Made by a program: the position numbers and the translations under genes. Positions 50,114 through 58,753 of a stretch of DNA of 64,000 bases are shown piece after piece; the stretch's first letter is position 1, and each line of letters begins with the position of its first letter. Origin of the DNA: Mesorhizobium sp. Pch-S (lineage in GTDB: Bacteria > Pseudomonadota > Alphaproteobacteria > Rhizobiales > Rhizobiaceae); the NCBI RefSeq assembly GCF_004136315.1, contig NZ_CP029562.1, positions 3,495,501 to 3,559,500 on the forward strand, in the 5' to 3' direction. Below the pieces are notes generated by a model. It worked only from the letters and a program-made list of their open reading frames with translations, was not told the origin of the DNA and ran no database searches.

Positions 50114-51130
50114 TCATTCGCGCACGGCTCCCGTCAGCGGCGGCTGCACGGTCGTGTAAGGACGGTATTTTTCGAACTCTGCTTCTGGAACCTTGATCTT
50201 GAGCAGGTCGACGTTGCGCGTCAGGCTGGAAGCCCTGGCGGTGCCGATCAGCACCGTCGACACCGCTTTCTCGTGCAGGGGAAATTGCAGCGCTGCGGCT
50301 GCCAGCGGGTATCCGGCCTCTTCGGCGATCGTTTCCATGGCCGACACCTTGGACAGGATCTCGGGCGAGGCCGGGCCATAGTCGAAATGCGAGCCGGGTT
50401 TGGCGCCTGTCGCCAGAATACCGGAGTTGAAGACGCCGCCGATGACCAGCGTGGTGCCGCTTTGATGGCAGAGTGGCAGCAACTCTGCCTCGGCCGAGCG
50501 GTCAAGCAGCGAATAGCGGCCGGCAAGCAGGATGCAGTCGAGCGGTGCGCGGCGCATCACCTCCACGCAGATCTCCACCTCGTTGACGCCGAGGCCATAG
50601 GCGGAAATGACGCCGCCGGACTTCAGCTCTTCCAGTGCCTTGATCCCGCCGCCCAGCAACTGACCGAGATGCACCTTGGTGAGTTCGATACCGTGGGTGT
50701 AGACGCCGATGTCGTGCACATAGAGGATGTCGATGCGGTTGAGGCCGAGGCGTGCATAGCTGAACTCGACCGAGCGCATGATGCCGTCATAGCTGTAGTC
50801 ATATTCCAGCTTGAAGGGCAGCGGGTTGAAGAAACCGAGGTTGGGAACCTCGTGTTCCGGCGCGGGCTTCAGAAGACGGCCGACCTTGGTGGAAAGCGCA
50901 TAGCCGTCGCGCGGCTTGTCGCGCAGGAAATCGCCGAAACGGCGTTCGGAAAGGCCGAAACCGTAGTGAGGTGCCGTGTCGAAATAGCGGATGCCGGAAT
51001 TCCAGGCCGCATCGAGAACCGCTTCGGCGTCCTTGTTCGGTATCGCCTGGTAGAGATTGCCCAGCGAAGCGCCGCCGAAACTGATCTCGGTGACCTCCAG
51101 CGCGGTTTTGCCGATGCGGCGCGTCTTCAT
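50114..51130 (-). CDS. aldo/keto reductase, D-threo-aldose 1-dehydrogenase-like
   Basis: A 338-residue AKR: RRIGKTALEVTEISFGGASLG, GIRYFDTAPHYGFGLSERRFG with the catalytic Asp and Tyr, the catalytic Lys in LSTKVGRLLKP, and His in DILYVHDIGVY. The combination matches D-threo-aldose 1-dehydrogenase/L-fucose dehydrogenase. It would oxidise the sugar C1 to the lactone with NAD(P). It lies 37 nt after the UxaA-type gene. Together with the mutarotase it points to oxidation of L-fucose or a related sugar; no lactonase gene is seen in this operon. Confidence 0.88.
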   Translation of the reverse strand: MKTRRIGKTALEVTEISFGGASLGNLYQAIPNKDAEAVLDAAWNSGIRYFDTAPHYGFGLSERRFGDFLRDKPRDGYALSTKVGRLLKPAPEHEVPNLGFFNPLPFKLEYDYSYDGIMRSVEFSYARLGLNRIDILYVHDIGVYTHGIELTKVHLGQLLGGGIKALEELKSGGVISAYGLGVNEVEICVEVMRRAPLDCILLAGRYSLLDRSAEAELLPLCHQSGTTLVIGGVFNSGILATGAKPGSHFDYGPASPEILSKVSAMETIAEEAGYPLAAAALQFPLHEKAVSTVLIGTARASSLTRNVDLLKIKVPEAEFEKYRPYTTVQPPLTGAVRE

Positions 51131-51167
51131 GCATACACTCCCATTTGCGGAAACGCTCCAGCCAAAG

Positions 51168-52673
51168 CTACAGCGTTGCGCCGAGATGCCAAGGCACGAA
51201 CTCGTTGTCGCCGTAGCCGAACAACTCGCTCTTGGTCTTCTTGCCCGAAGCGGTCTCGACGATCAGTTCGAAGATATCGCGTCCCATCTCCGCGATTGTC
51301 CTGTCGCCGGAGGCGATGACGCCGCAGTTGACGTCCATGTCCTCTTCCATGGCTTCGAAAAGCGAAGTGTTGGTGGCCACCTTGATCGATGGAGTCGGGT
51401 GGCTGCCGAAGCAGGAGCCGCGCCCGGTGGTGAAAACGATGACGTTGGCTCCGCCTGCTACCTGGCCGGTGGCGGAGACCGGGTCATAACCTGGCGTGTC
51501 CATGAAGACGAGACCGCTGCCGCTCACCTTCTCGGCATAGGCGAACACCCCGTTCAGTGGCGTCTGGCCACCTTTGGCGACGGCACCGAGCGACTTTTCG
51601 AGAATGGTGGTCAGCCCGCCGCGTTTGTTGCCGGGCGAGGGGTTGTTGTCGATGGAAGCGCCGTGCATGGCGGTATGGTTCTCCCACCATTTGATCAGGC
51701 GATCGAGTTTGTCGGCGATCTCCGGCGTGGCGGCGCGATAGGCAAGCAGGTGCTCGGCACCGTAGATTTCGGTGGTCTCCGAGAGGATGCCGATACCGCC
51801 GACGCCGGCGAGCAGATCGACTGCCGCGCCGAGTGCCGGGTTGGCGGTGATACCGGACATGCCGTCCGAACCGCCGCACTGCAGGCCGACCACGATCTCC
51901 GAGACAGGGATCGGTTCACGCTCCAGCCCGCCGACCTCTTCGGCGATTTCGGCCAGCACGCCCATTGCCTTCTCGACCGATCTGCGCGAGCCACCGGCGT
52001 CCTGGATGTTGAAGTGCCGCTTGCCCGCGGCGACGCCCTTCTGGCCGTAGAGGGTAAGCTGGTTGACCTCGCATCCCAGCCCCACCATCAGCACGCCGCC
52101 GAAATTGGGATGGCGCGCGTAGCCGGCGAGCGTGCGGTGCAGGACCATCATACCGTCGCCGGTGGCGCTCATGCCGCAACCCTGTCCGTGTACGATCGGC
52201 ACGAAACCATCGATGCCCGGATAGAGCGGCAGCAGGCGGCGGTTGGCCTCGTCGGCGATGGCGTGGCAGACGGTGGCCGAACAGTTCACGCTGGCGACGA
52301 TGCCGACAAAATTGCGGGTACCGGCGCGGCCGTCAGCGCGGCGATAACCCATGAAAGTGCGGACCTTGTCGGTCTCGGAGGCTTCCAGCGGTGCCGATGG
52401 CGGCACCACCGGCATGCGTCCGGATTCGAAGACCAGATTGTGCGAATGCACATGCTCGCCCGCAGCGATATCCTGCGTGGCGCGGCCGATCGCCTGCGCG
52501 TATTTCACGACCGCGGAGCCGGCCGGGATCTGCCTGATCGCCACCTTGTGCCCGGATTCGATCGCATCGGCTGTTGTCGCACCACCCGGCAATGTCGTGC
52601 CTTTCTCAAGTCGGCCGTTGGCGACGACGACATTGTCGGAGGGCGAAAGCACGATCGAATTGGCGGCGGTCAC
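51168..52673 (-). CDS. UxaA/altronate dehydratase-family sugar-acid dehydratase
   Basis: A 501-residue protein: an N-terminal SAF-like domain (NVVVANGRLEKGTTL to HVHSHNLVF), then the UxaA core (MGYRRADGRAGTRNF, SVNCSATVCHAIADEA, HGQGCGMSATGDGM), with Cys-rich motifs LGCEVNQ and GLQCGGSDGMSGI that can bind an iron centre, and a C-terminal TTGRGSCFGSHPTP. The family dehydrates sugar acids such as altronate or galactarate. I prefer a GTG start at 52673 after AGGA; an in-frame ATG at 52724 lies further up and overlaps the promoter. It is the first gene of the operon and likely acts on the acid made after the aldo/keto reductase. Confidence 0.85.
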   Translation of the reverse strand: MTAANSIVLSPSDNVVVANGRLEKGTTLPGGATTADAIESGHKVAIRQIPAGSAVVKYAQAIGRATQDIAAGEHVHSHNLVFESGRMPVVPPSAPLEASETDKVRTFMGYRRADGRAGTRNFVGIVASVNCSATVCHAIADEANRRLLPLYPGIDGFVPIVHGQGCGMSATGDGMMVLHRTLAGYARHPNFGGVLMVGLGCEVNQLTLYGQKGVAAGKRHFNIQDAGGSRRSVEKAMGVLAEIAEEVGGLEREPIPVSEIVVGLQCGGSDGMSGITANPALGAAVDLLAGVGGIGILSETTEIYGAEHLLAYRAATPEIADKLDRLIKWWENHTAMHGASIDNNPSPGNKRGGLTTILEKSLGAVAKGGQTPLNGVFAYAEKVSGSGLVFMDTPGYDPVSATGQVAGGANVIVFTTGRGSCFGSHPTPSIKVATNTSLFEAMEEDMDVNCGVIASGDRTIAEMGRDIFELIVETASGKKTKSELFGYGDNEFVPWHLGATL

Positions 52674-52734
52674 GACGATGGTTCCTGGGATTATCCTGGG
52701 TGAATGCCGGATTGACACCGGCAATCCTGCAGCT

Positions 52735-52760
52735 AATGTCTTTTATCGTAAAAAAACATT
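52735..52760. promoter_or_regulatory. palindrome over the divergent uxaA/gntR promoters
   Basis: A 26-bp imperfect palindrome with outer arms AATGT / ACATT and inner TTTT / AAAA, centred at 52747.5. On the minus strand it covers a -10 GATAAA (52747-52742) placed 17 bp after TTGACG (52770-52765), which would drive the UxaA gene. On the plus strand TTGACA (52712-52717) lies just outside. It is probably the operator of the GntR regulator. Confidence 0.55.
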
Positions 52761-52826
52761 TGGGCGTCAATTGGCATTTTCGGTTAGAGCGCTCTCCGGG
52801 AACGGTGCGCGGGCCAAGAGAACAGG

Positions 52827-53747
52827 ATGTCGAAGAGCAACAACGTCTACAAGGATGCCTATAATCGTTGCCTGCGGCTGCTGGAGGAAACCAGCAACCT
52901 GCCCTCCGAGCCCGAACTGGGAGCGACATTGGGGGTGAGCCGCACCACGGTGCGCGGCATTCTGGCCCGGATGGCTGACAACGGGCTGATCACCTGGGAC
53001 AAGCGCGACAAGACGGTACTACGCGCGCCGAAGGAAGAGGATTTCTTCCCGGAGGAAGAGACCGACTCGCTGTCACAGATCATCGAGCGCTCCTTCATGC
53101 GGCGGCTGCTGGCTGAAGGGGCGGAAGCCGGCATGCAGATCAACGAACTGGAACTGGCGCGGGAGATCGGCGTCGGCACCACCAGCGTGCGCGAATTTCT
53201 CATCCGCTTCAGTCGCTTCGGGCTGATCGAAAAGCGTCGCAACAGCCATTGGGTTCTCAAAGGGTTCACCCGTGCCTTTGCACTGGAGCTGGCTGATATC
53301 CGTGAGATGTTCGAATTGCGCTCGGCAGCCGCCTTCGTTGCCTTGCCGGATGACAATCCGGTCTGGGTCGATCTCGACCGCCTGGAAGTCGAGCACCATG
53401 CCCTGGCGCGCGATATCGCCAATCGCTATCCCGAATTCTCGGAACTGGACGAGCGCTTCCATCGGCTGATCCACAGCGCCTCGCACAACCGCTTCATCGT
53501 CGATTTCTACGACGTCATCTCCATGATCTTTCACTATCACTATCAGTGGAACAAGGCGGGCCAACGCAGCCGCAATGAGACGGCAGTGGCCGAACATCTT
53601 GCCTATATCGCGGCACTCAAGACGCGCGATGCGGCCAAGGTGGAGGACGCTTGCCGCAGGCATCTGACCTCGGCCAGGCAGACCCTGCTCGATTCGACGC
53701 CCGAAGGCAGGCAGACCATTCCGGCGAAATGGACCAGGACGCTCTGA
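52827..53747 (+). CDS. GntR-family regulator with two winged helices
   Basis: A 306-residue regulator. Residues 1-65 form a GntR winged helix (LPSEPELGATLGVSRTTVRG). Residues 80-145 look like a second winged helix of the same style (MQINELELAREIGVGTTSVREF). Residues 150-295 form an FCD-type all-helical effector domain (ELADIREMFELRSAAAF; ELDERFHRLIHSASHNRFI; HLAYIAALKTRDAAKVEDAC) with the metal-ligand-like Asp and His residues. A standard FadR-type member has one winged helix and about 240 residues. It is divergent from the uxaA operon and likely represses it until a sugar acid binds. Confidence 0.85.
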   Translation: MSKSNNVYKDAYNRCLRLLEETSNLPSEPELGATLGVSRTTVRGILARMADNGLITWDKRDKTVLRAPKEEDFFPEEETDSLSQIIERSFMRRLLAEGAEAGMQINELELAREIGVGTTSVREFLIRFSRFGLIEKRRNSHWVLKGFTRAFALELADIREMFELRSAAAFVALPDDNPVWVDLDRLEVEHHALARDIANRYPEFSELDERFHRLIHSASHNRFIVDFYDVISMIFHYHYQWNKAGQRSRNETAVAEHLAYIAALKTRDAAKVEDACRRHLTSARQTLLDSTPEGRQTIPAKWTRTL

Positions 53748-53871
53748 TACCGTCGGGCTTGTTGCCGCAGCGCTGATTTGGCGGTTTGCCGGCCCTCAGG
53801 CTCGTGATAGGTCTTTGCCGATTGGCAAGGGAGTGCGCGACGCCGTGATCGCCGGGCGCAGGAGATGGAGC

Positions 53872-54231
53872 ATGCCGACGGCCCTCGCCGTTGCGTGGCT
53901 GCTCGTCCTGCAATCCGTGCTCGGCGCCTTCGCCGCCGGCACAGGCCCCAATCCCGCGCAGCTCGATGCCTTCGGCAACGTCATCTGTACACATGACGGC
54001 GCCGCGCAACTGCCGCCTGGCGAGCAGCCGCAACAGCACCAGCAATCGTGCTGCGTGCTGGGTTGCAACATGTACGCGTCGGCCTTCGGTGCCCCGCCGG
54101 AAGCCTCCCCCCTGCTGGATGGCCTGGCCTTTGTCGCCAGCCTCCGCGTCGCGTTCCCAGCCAACAATGTCATCGGTTTCAGCCATGACTGGTCGCCGGG
54201 CAATCCACGTGCGCCACCGGCGTCGGCCTGA
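53872..54231 (+). CDS. DUF2946-family small secreted protein
   Basis: A 119-residue protein with a signal peptide (MPTALAVAWLLVLQSVLGA, likely cleavage after AFA). It then has a Cys-His-containing mature part with ICTHDG and CCVLGC, the pattern of DUF2946 proteins found beside copper genes. I start it at 53872 after GGAGATGGAG, because a signal peptide follows at once; a longer TTG frame is unlikely. It opens the copper cluster, 100 nt before the PCuAC gene. It may bind or sense copper, but no function is established. Confidence 0.75.
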   Translation: MPTALAVAWLLVLQSVLGAFAAGTGPNPAQLDAFGNVICTHDGAAQLPPGEQPQQHQQSCCVLGCNMYASAFGAPPEASPLLDGLAFVASLRVAFPANNVIGFSHDWSPGNPRAPPASA

Positions 54232-54330
54232 TCTTTGTCCGTTGCGCCAGGCCTTTGGCCGCGCCACGATTCCTCTCTTGTTTTTGTACTTGCGTGTCCG
54301 GCAACGGCGCGTCTGCCATGGAGCAACCCC

Positions 54331-54873
54331 ATGCCTGTTTTCAACAGCACTCTTTTGCCTGCATTTTCACTGAGAAACTCGATTCCTGCCCGGCTTGGCC
54401 TTGTGTCGGCTGCCTTCGCGGTTTTGCTTGCCGGCATGCCGGCCGCGTTTGCGCACGAATTCAAGGTCGGCAGCCTCGAGATCGATCATCCCTGGTCACG
54501 GGCGACGCCGCCCGGCGCCAAGGTTGCCGGCGGCTACCTCACCATCAAGAACAGTGGCGGAGAGGCGGATCGTCTTGTCTCGATAGCTTCGGATGTCTCG
54601 CAGAAAGCCGAGGTACACGAGATGGCGGTCAAGGACGGCGTCATGACCATGCGCAAGGTTGACGGCGGCCTGGAAGTCCCGGCCAACGGCAAGGCGGAAC
54701 TCGCGCCGGGTGGTTACCATCTGATGTTCATCGGCCTCAATCGCCAGCCGAAACAGGGCGAGAAGTTCGCCGCGACCCTGACCTTCGAAAAGGCTGGTCC
54801 TGTCACGGTGGAGTTCGATGTCGAGGCGGTGGGTGGCGCTGCGCCGAAGGCGCATGGCGATCACGCGAACTGA
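54331..54873 (+). CDS. PCu(A)C periplasmic copper chaperone
   Basis: A 180-residue secreted protein. The signal is within residues 1-41 (LGLVSAAFAVLLAGMPAAFA). The mature domain has the PCuAC motif: HEMAVKDGVMTMRKV (His-Met, then Met about 10 residues later) and a downstream GYHLMFIGL (His-X-Met), which together make the Cu(I) site. It delivers copper to the CuA or CuB centre of cytochrome oxidase or to other proteins. A His-rich tail (KAHGDHAN) may add copper capacity. Start at 54331 (MPVFNST); 32 further upstream codons are open without signal-like sequence. Confidence 0.9.
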   Translation: MPVFNSTLLPAFSLRNSIPARLGLVSAAFAVLLAGMPAAFAHEFKVGSLEIDHPWSRATPPGAKVAGGYLTIKNSGGEADRLVSIASDVSQKAEVHEMAVKDGVMTMRKVDGGLEVPANGKAELAPGGYHLMFIGLNRQPKQGEKFAATLTFEKAGPVTVEFDVEAVGGAAPKAHGDHAN

Positions 54874-54906
54874 TTTTCATCACGAGACGATTTCAGAGGA
54901 ATTCCG

Positions 54907-55428
54907 ATGTTCAGAACCATGATCGTTGCCGGCCTTTTCATGGGCGCGGGCGCAGGGTCGGCTTTTGCCCATGTCTCTCTGGAGACCCAGGAAGCACCAG
55001 TCGATTCCACCTACAAGGCGATTTTCCGCGTTCCGCATGGTTGCGATGGCAAAGCGACAACCGCCGTGCGCGTCAAGATCCCGGAAGGCGTCATCGACGT
55101 GAAGCCGATGCCGAAGGCCGGCTGGAAGCTGGAGACGGCGAAGGGCAAATATGCCAAGGCCTATAAGCTATGGGGTGAGACGGTCAGCGAAGGCGTGACC
55201 GAGGTCAACTGGAATGGCGGCAACCTGCCGGACGAATTCTATGATGAGTTCGTGCTGCGGGCGCGTTTGACAGGCGATCTGCCCGCCGGCGAGACCTTGC
55301 GCTTTCCTGTCGTGCAGGAATGCGAAGGAGGCGGCACCGCCCGCTGGATCGAAATCCCGGCCGCCGGTCAGGACGAGGACGCGCTGGAGCATCCGGCGCC
55401 AGGTCTGAAACTCCTGCCCAAGAAGTAA
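54907..55428 (+). CDS. YcnI-like DUF1775 copper-binding protein
   Basis: A 173-residue secreted protein: signal (MIVAGLFMGAGAGSAFA), then a mature N-terminus starting with His (HVSLETQEAP). In YcnI this first His contributes to the Cu(II) site, together with a downstream Trp. The conserved AIFRVPHGCDG and LRFPVVQECEGG segments are present. It is a periplasmic copper-binding protein of the YcnI/DUF1775 family. It lies 33 nt after the PCuAC gene and 50 nt before the CopCD gene, so they form one operon. A 10-bp GC hairpin follows it. Confidence 0.9.
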   Translation: MFRTMIVAGLFMGAGAGSAFAHVSLETQEAPVDSTYKAIFRVPHGCDGKATTAVRVKIPEGVIDVKPMPKAGWKLETAKGKYAKAYKLWGETVSEGVTEVNWNGGNLPDEFYDEFVLRARLTGDLPAGETLRFPVVQECEGGGTARWIEIPAAGQDEDALEHPAPGLKLLPKK

Positions 55429-55434
55429 TCGTCC

Positions 55435-55460
55435 GCGGCGCGCCTGCCATGGCGCGCCGC
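55435..55460 (+). other. GC hairpin between ycnI-like and CopCD genes
   Basis: Perfect 10-bp inverted repeat (GCGGCGCGCC / GGCGCGCCGC) with loop TGCCAT, directly after the stop of the ycnI-like gene. It could reduce read-through or stabilise the upstream copper-chaperone transcript. Confidence 0.6.
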
Positions 55461-55478
55461 TCTCCCGGTTGACCGATC

Positions 55479-57101
55479 ATGCGGAACTTCGCTCCACAAC
55501 ACTTACAGGCAGGCCTTCAGCGTCTGGTTGTCTCTATTGTCGTTCTGTTTGCCGTGCTGGCCGTGTTTGGCGCAGGTCAAGCTTCGGCGCATGCCAGCCT
55601 GGTCAAGACCGAGCCGACCGATGGAGCGATGCTGCAACAAAGTCCGAACCGGTTTTCGCTCGCTTTCAGCGAACCGGTTTCGCCGCTGGTGCTTACCCTC
55701 GTGCGGCCGGATGGCACGCCGGAACGGCTGACATCGTTTCGCAGCGACGGGCAGACGCTCGACATCGACAATCCGCAACCGCTCGGCAGCGGTACCCACG
55801 TGCTCAGTTGGCGCGTGATTTCCGCCGACGGGCATCCGGTCGGCGGTTCGCTGCTATTTTCCGTCGGTTCCGTCAGTGCCGCACCCGCTGCGGGCGATGC
55901 CATCGATCCCTGGCTGCATCGCGTGATCTGGGTCGTGAAGATCATGCTCTATCTCGGCCTGTTCCTTGGCGTCGGTGGGGCATTCGCACTCAGCTGGCTG
56001 GCGGGCGAGGGACGGGGCGGCGAACGCTTCGTGGTGACAATGCTGCTGGCCGGATTGATCGCCGCCCCCGTCTCGCTTGGCCTGCAAGGGCTCGATGCGC
56101 TGGGCGCGTCGTTCGAGCAGTTTGCGCAGACCATTGTCTGGAAGACCGCTTTTGCCACCAGCTTTGTCTGGACTGCTCTGATTGCCGCTATCGCGCTGGG
56201 ATTGGGTCTTCTGGCGCTCGTGCTGCCGCGCGCCGACGCCAGGCCCTTCGCAGCCATTGCCTTGATAGCGGTCGGCGTGGCACTCGCCGCGAGTGGCCAT
56301 GCCAGCGCGGCAGCGCCGCAGTGGCTGACGCGCCCCATGGTTTTCGTCCATGCTGTGGGTATCGCCTTCTGGGCAGGTGCGCTTACGCCGCTCGCCGTGG
56401 CACTCAAGCGCCAGACGGCCGGTGCCGACATGCTCCTGCGCCGCTTTTCGGTGGCCATCATGCCGGTGGTCGCTGCTCTCGTGGTTGCCGGCATCGTGCT
56501 TGCGGTGATCCAGGTGGAGACGGTGTCGGCGCTGGTCGACACCGACTACGGTCGTCTGCTGCTGGCAAAGCTCGCGCTTGTGGTCGGTCTGTTCGCGCTC
56601 GCCGCCACCAATCGCTGGGCGCTGACACGCCCGGCCGAAGCGGGGCAGTCCGCTGCACGTCACCGTCTGGTCCGCTCCATTGCGGTCGAGACCCTTATCG
56701 TCCTCGCGATCTTCGGCATTGTCGCCGGCTGGCGTTTTACGCCGCCGCCGCGTGCGCTGGCGATCACGGCAGCCGAGCCTGTGTCGACCCATATGATGAC
56801 GCTGCAGGCGATGGCTGACCTCACGGTGACTCCCGGCACGGCCGGACCCGTATCCGTCAGCATCATGCTGATGACCGGTGATTTCGGGCCGCTCGATGCC
56901 AAGGAAGTGACTTTGGTGCTCTCGCGGCCTGAAGCAGGGATCGAGTCGTTGAAACGCGCTGCGACAAAACCCGGTGACGGCACCTGGCTGGTCGACGGTC
57001 TTGTCATTCCGTTTCCCGGGCGCTGGACAGTGCGGCTCGACATCCTGGTTTCGGATTTCGAAATGGTGAAGCTTGAGGGGCCGATCGACATCCGTCCCTG
57101 A
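55479..57101 (+). CDS. CopC-CopD fusion (YcnJ-type copper importer) with a YtkA-like tail
   Basis: A 540-residue protein with three parts. First, after a signal peptide (about residues 1-37), comes a CopC domain that begins with His (HASLVKTEPTDGAML) and contains the second copper His in ADGHPVGGS. Second, a CopD membrane domain of about eight helices runs from about residue 145 to 415, including VHAVGIAFWAGALTPL and DTDYGRLLLAKLALVV. Third, a periplasmic C-terminal domain of about 110 residues ends in PGRWTVRLDILVSDF, which resembles YtkA/FixH-like tails of YcnJ proteins. It is probably a copper importer of the plasma membrane. Confidence 0.9.
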   Translation: MRNFAPQHLQAGLQRLVVSIVVLFAVLAVFGAGQASAHASLVKTEPTDGAMLQQSPNRFSLAFSEPVSPLVLTLVRPDGTPERLTSFRSDGQTLDIDNPQPLGSGTHVLSWRVISADGHPVGGSLLFSVGSVSAAPAAGDAIDPWLHRVIWVVKIMLYLGLFLGVGGAFALSWLAGEGRGGERFVVTMLLAGLIAAPVSLGLQGLDALGASFEQFAQTIVWKTAFATSFVWTALIAAIALGLGLLALVLPRADARPFAAIALIAVGVALAASGHASAAAPQWLTRPMVFVHAVGIAFWAGALTPLAVALKRQTAGADMLLRRFSVAIMPVVAALVVAGIVLAVIQVETVSALVDTDYGRLLLAKLALVVGLFALAATNRWALTRPAEAGQSAARHRLVRSIAVETLIVLAIFGIVAGWRFTPPPRALAITAAEPVSTHMMTLQAMADLTVTPGTAGPVSVSIMLMTGDFGPLDAKEVTLVLSRPEAGIESLKRAATKPGDGTWLVDGLVIPFPGRWTVRLDILVSDFEMVKLEGPIDIRP

Positions 57102-57234
57102 CGTCGGCACGATGGCTTAATCGATTGAAATTTCCGATGAATGGACGACCGCCCCTTGTTGACGAAGCGGGTGCCTGAGGCCAATCATGTCACCTCTACG
57201 GCGACAGCCGTTATTCGCAGACAGGAACGACAGC

Positions 57235-58650
57235 ATGGAAAAAGCCGAAATCGGCCTGATCGGCCTCGGTACGATGGGCTCCAACCTCGCCCTCAACATT
57301 GCCGAGAAAGGGCACCGCATCGCGGTATACAACCGCACGCCGTCGCGAACCGATGATTTCGTTGCCAAGGCGGGCGACCTCGCTGGCCGTGTCGTGCCCT
57401 GCGAGAGCCTTGCCGACCTCGCCGCCGCCATCCGCCCGCCGCGGCCGATCATCATCATGGTGCTGGCCGGCAGTCCCGTGGATGAACAGATCGCGGCGCT
57501 GCGCGGAGAACTCGCGGCCAACGACATCATCATCGATGCCGGCAACGCCAATTTCCGCGATACGATGCGACGCTTCAGGGAACTGGAGGGTTCGGGCCTG
57601 ACCTTCATCGGCATGGGCGTTTCGGGCGGCGAAGAAGGCGCACGACACGGTCCGTCGATCATGGTCGGCGGCAAGGAGGAATCCTGGCACCGTGTCGAGA
57701 GCGTGCTCACCGCCATTTCCGCCAAGTTCAAGGGCGAACCCTGCGCGGCCTGGCTCGGTCCGGATGGGGCAGGCCATTTCGTCAAGACGATCCACAACGG
57801 CATCGAATATGCCGACATGCAGATGATCGCTGAAATCTACGGCATCCTGCGTGACGGGCTGGGAATGGCGCCAAAGGAGATCGGCGCAGTCTTCGCCGAA
57901 TGGAACAAGGGCCGTCTGAATTCGTACCTGATCGAAATCACCGCCGAGGTGCTGAAAGCCGACGATGCCAGGACCGGCCAGCCGGTGGTCGACATCATCC
58001 TCGATCGCGCCGGGCAGAAGGGTACCGGAAAGTGGTCGGCGATCGAGGCGCAGCAACTCGGCATCCCCGCAACCGCCATTGAGGCGGCAGTGGCGGCGCG
58101 CGTGCTGTCGTCGCTCAGGGATGAACGGCTGGCAGCAGAGAAAATCTACGGCGGCGGGGTGGCGCCGATTACGGCGCCAAGGGAAACGCTGCTCAAGCAG
58201 CTGGAACTGGCGCTGTTTGCCGGCAAGATCGCCGCCTATGCGCAAGGCTTCGCCGTGATGGCGGGCGCTTCGAAGGAATTCGGCTGGAACCTGCCGATGC
58301 CGACGATCGCGAAGATCTGGCGCGCCGGTTGTATCATCCGTTCACAGATGCTGGACACCATGGCGGAAGCCTTTGGATCCGGCGCGGCCTCGACCAACCT
58401 CTTGATGGCGCCGGACTTCGTGAAGCTGATGCAGGAAGCGCACCCGGCGCTGCGGCGTGTGGTGGCGCTGGCCACGGAAGCAGGCGCGCCGGTGCCGGCA
58501 CTGTCGTCGGCGCTTGCCTATTTCGACAGCTATCGCCAGGGCCGTGGAACCTCCAATCTCATCCAGGCGCAACGCGATTTCTTCGGCGCGCATGGCTTCG
58601 AACGCATCGATGAAGCCGGCGCGTTCCATGGGCCCTGGGGGCAGGGCTGA
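57235..58650 (+). CDS. gnd: 6-phosphogluconate dehydrogenase, decarboxylating
   Basis: A 471-residue enzyme of normal length. The N-terminal Rossmann motif is IGLIGLGTMGSNLALNIA, with VYNRTPSRTD indicating NADP preference. The substrate-site segments GVSGGEEGARHGPSIMVGG and HFVKTIHNGIEYADMQMI are complete, and KGTGKW is present. It oxidises 6-phosphogluconate to ribulose 5-phosphate. Start at 57235 after AGGAACG; 16 codons further upstream are open. It is not obviously co-transcribed with the copper genes (133 bp gap) nor with the protease gene (103 bp gap). Confidence 0.95.
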   Translation: MEKAEIGLIGLGTMGSNLALNIAEKGHRIAVYNRTPSRTDDFVAKAGDLAGRVVPCESLADLAAAIRPPRPIIIMVLAGSPVDEQIAALRGELAANDIIIDAGNANFRDTMRRFRELEGSGLTFIGMGVSGGEEGARHGPSIMVGGKEESWHRVESVLTAISAKFKGEPCAAWLGPDGAGHFVKTIHNGIEYADMQMIAEIYGILRDGLGMAPKEIGAVFAEWNKGRLNSYLIEITAEVLKADDARTGQPVVDIILDRAGQKGTGKWSAIEAQQLGIPATAIEAAVAARVLSSLRDERLAAEKIYGGGVAPITAPRETLLKQLELALFAGKIAAYAQGFAVMAGASKEFGWNLPMPTIAKIWRAGCIIRSQMLDTMAEAFGSGAASTNLLMAPDFVKLMQEAHPALRRVVALATEAGAPVPALSSALAYFDSYRQGRGTSNLIQAQRDFFGAHGFERIDEAGAFHGPWGQG

Positions 58651-58753
58651 GGTCTTTCGGATAGCTCCTGAGCGCGCGGCGATCGCTGGATGGTGGCGTC
58701 GCGCATTCGTTCGTGTTTGGATGCGGTCCGCTGGCTCCGGGACTGGAGGACAT

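Noticed and set aside
51057..52703. 548-codon plus-strand open frame
   Set aside because: Antisense to the UxaA-type gene; no ribosome site or family motif.
55469..56818. 449-codon plus-strand frame inside the CopCD gene
   Set aside because: It is a shifted frame of the CopC-CopD gene. The real frame has the signal peptide and copper motifs.
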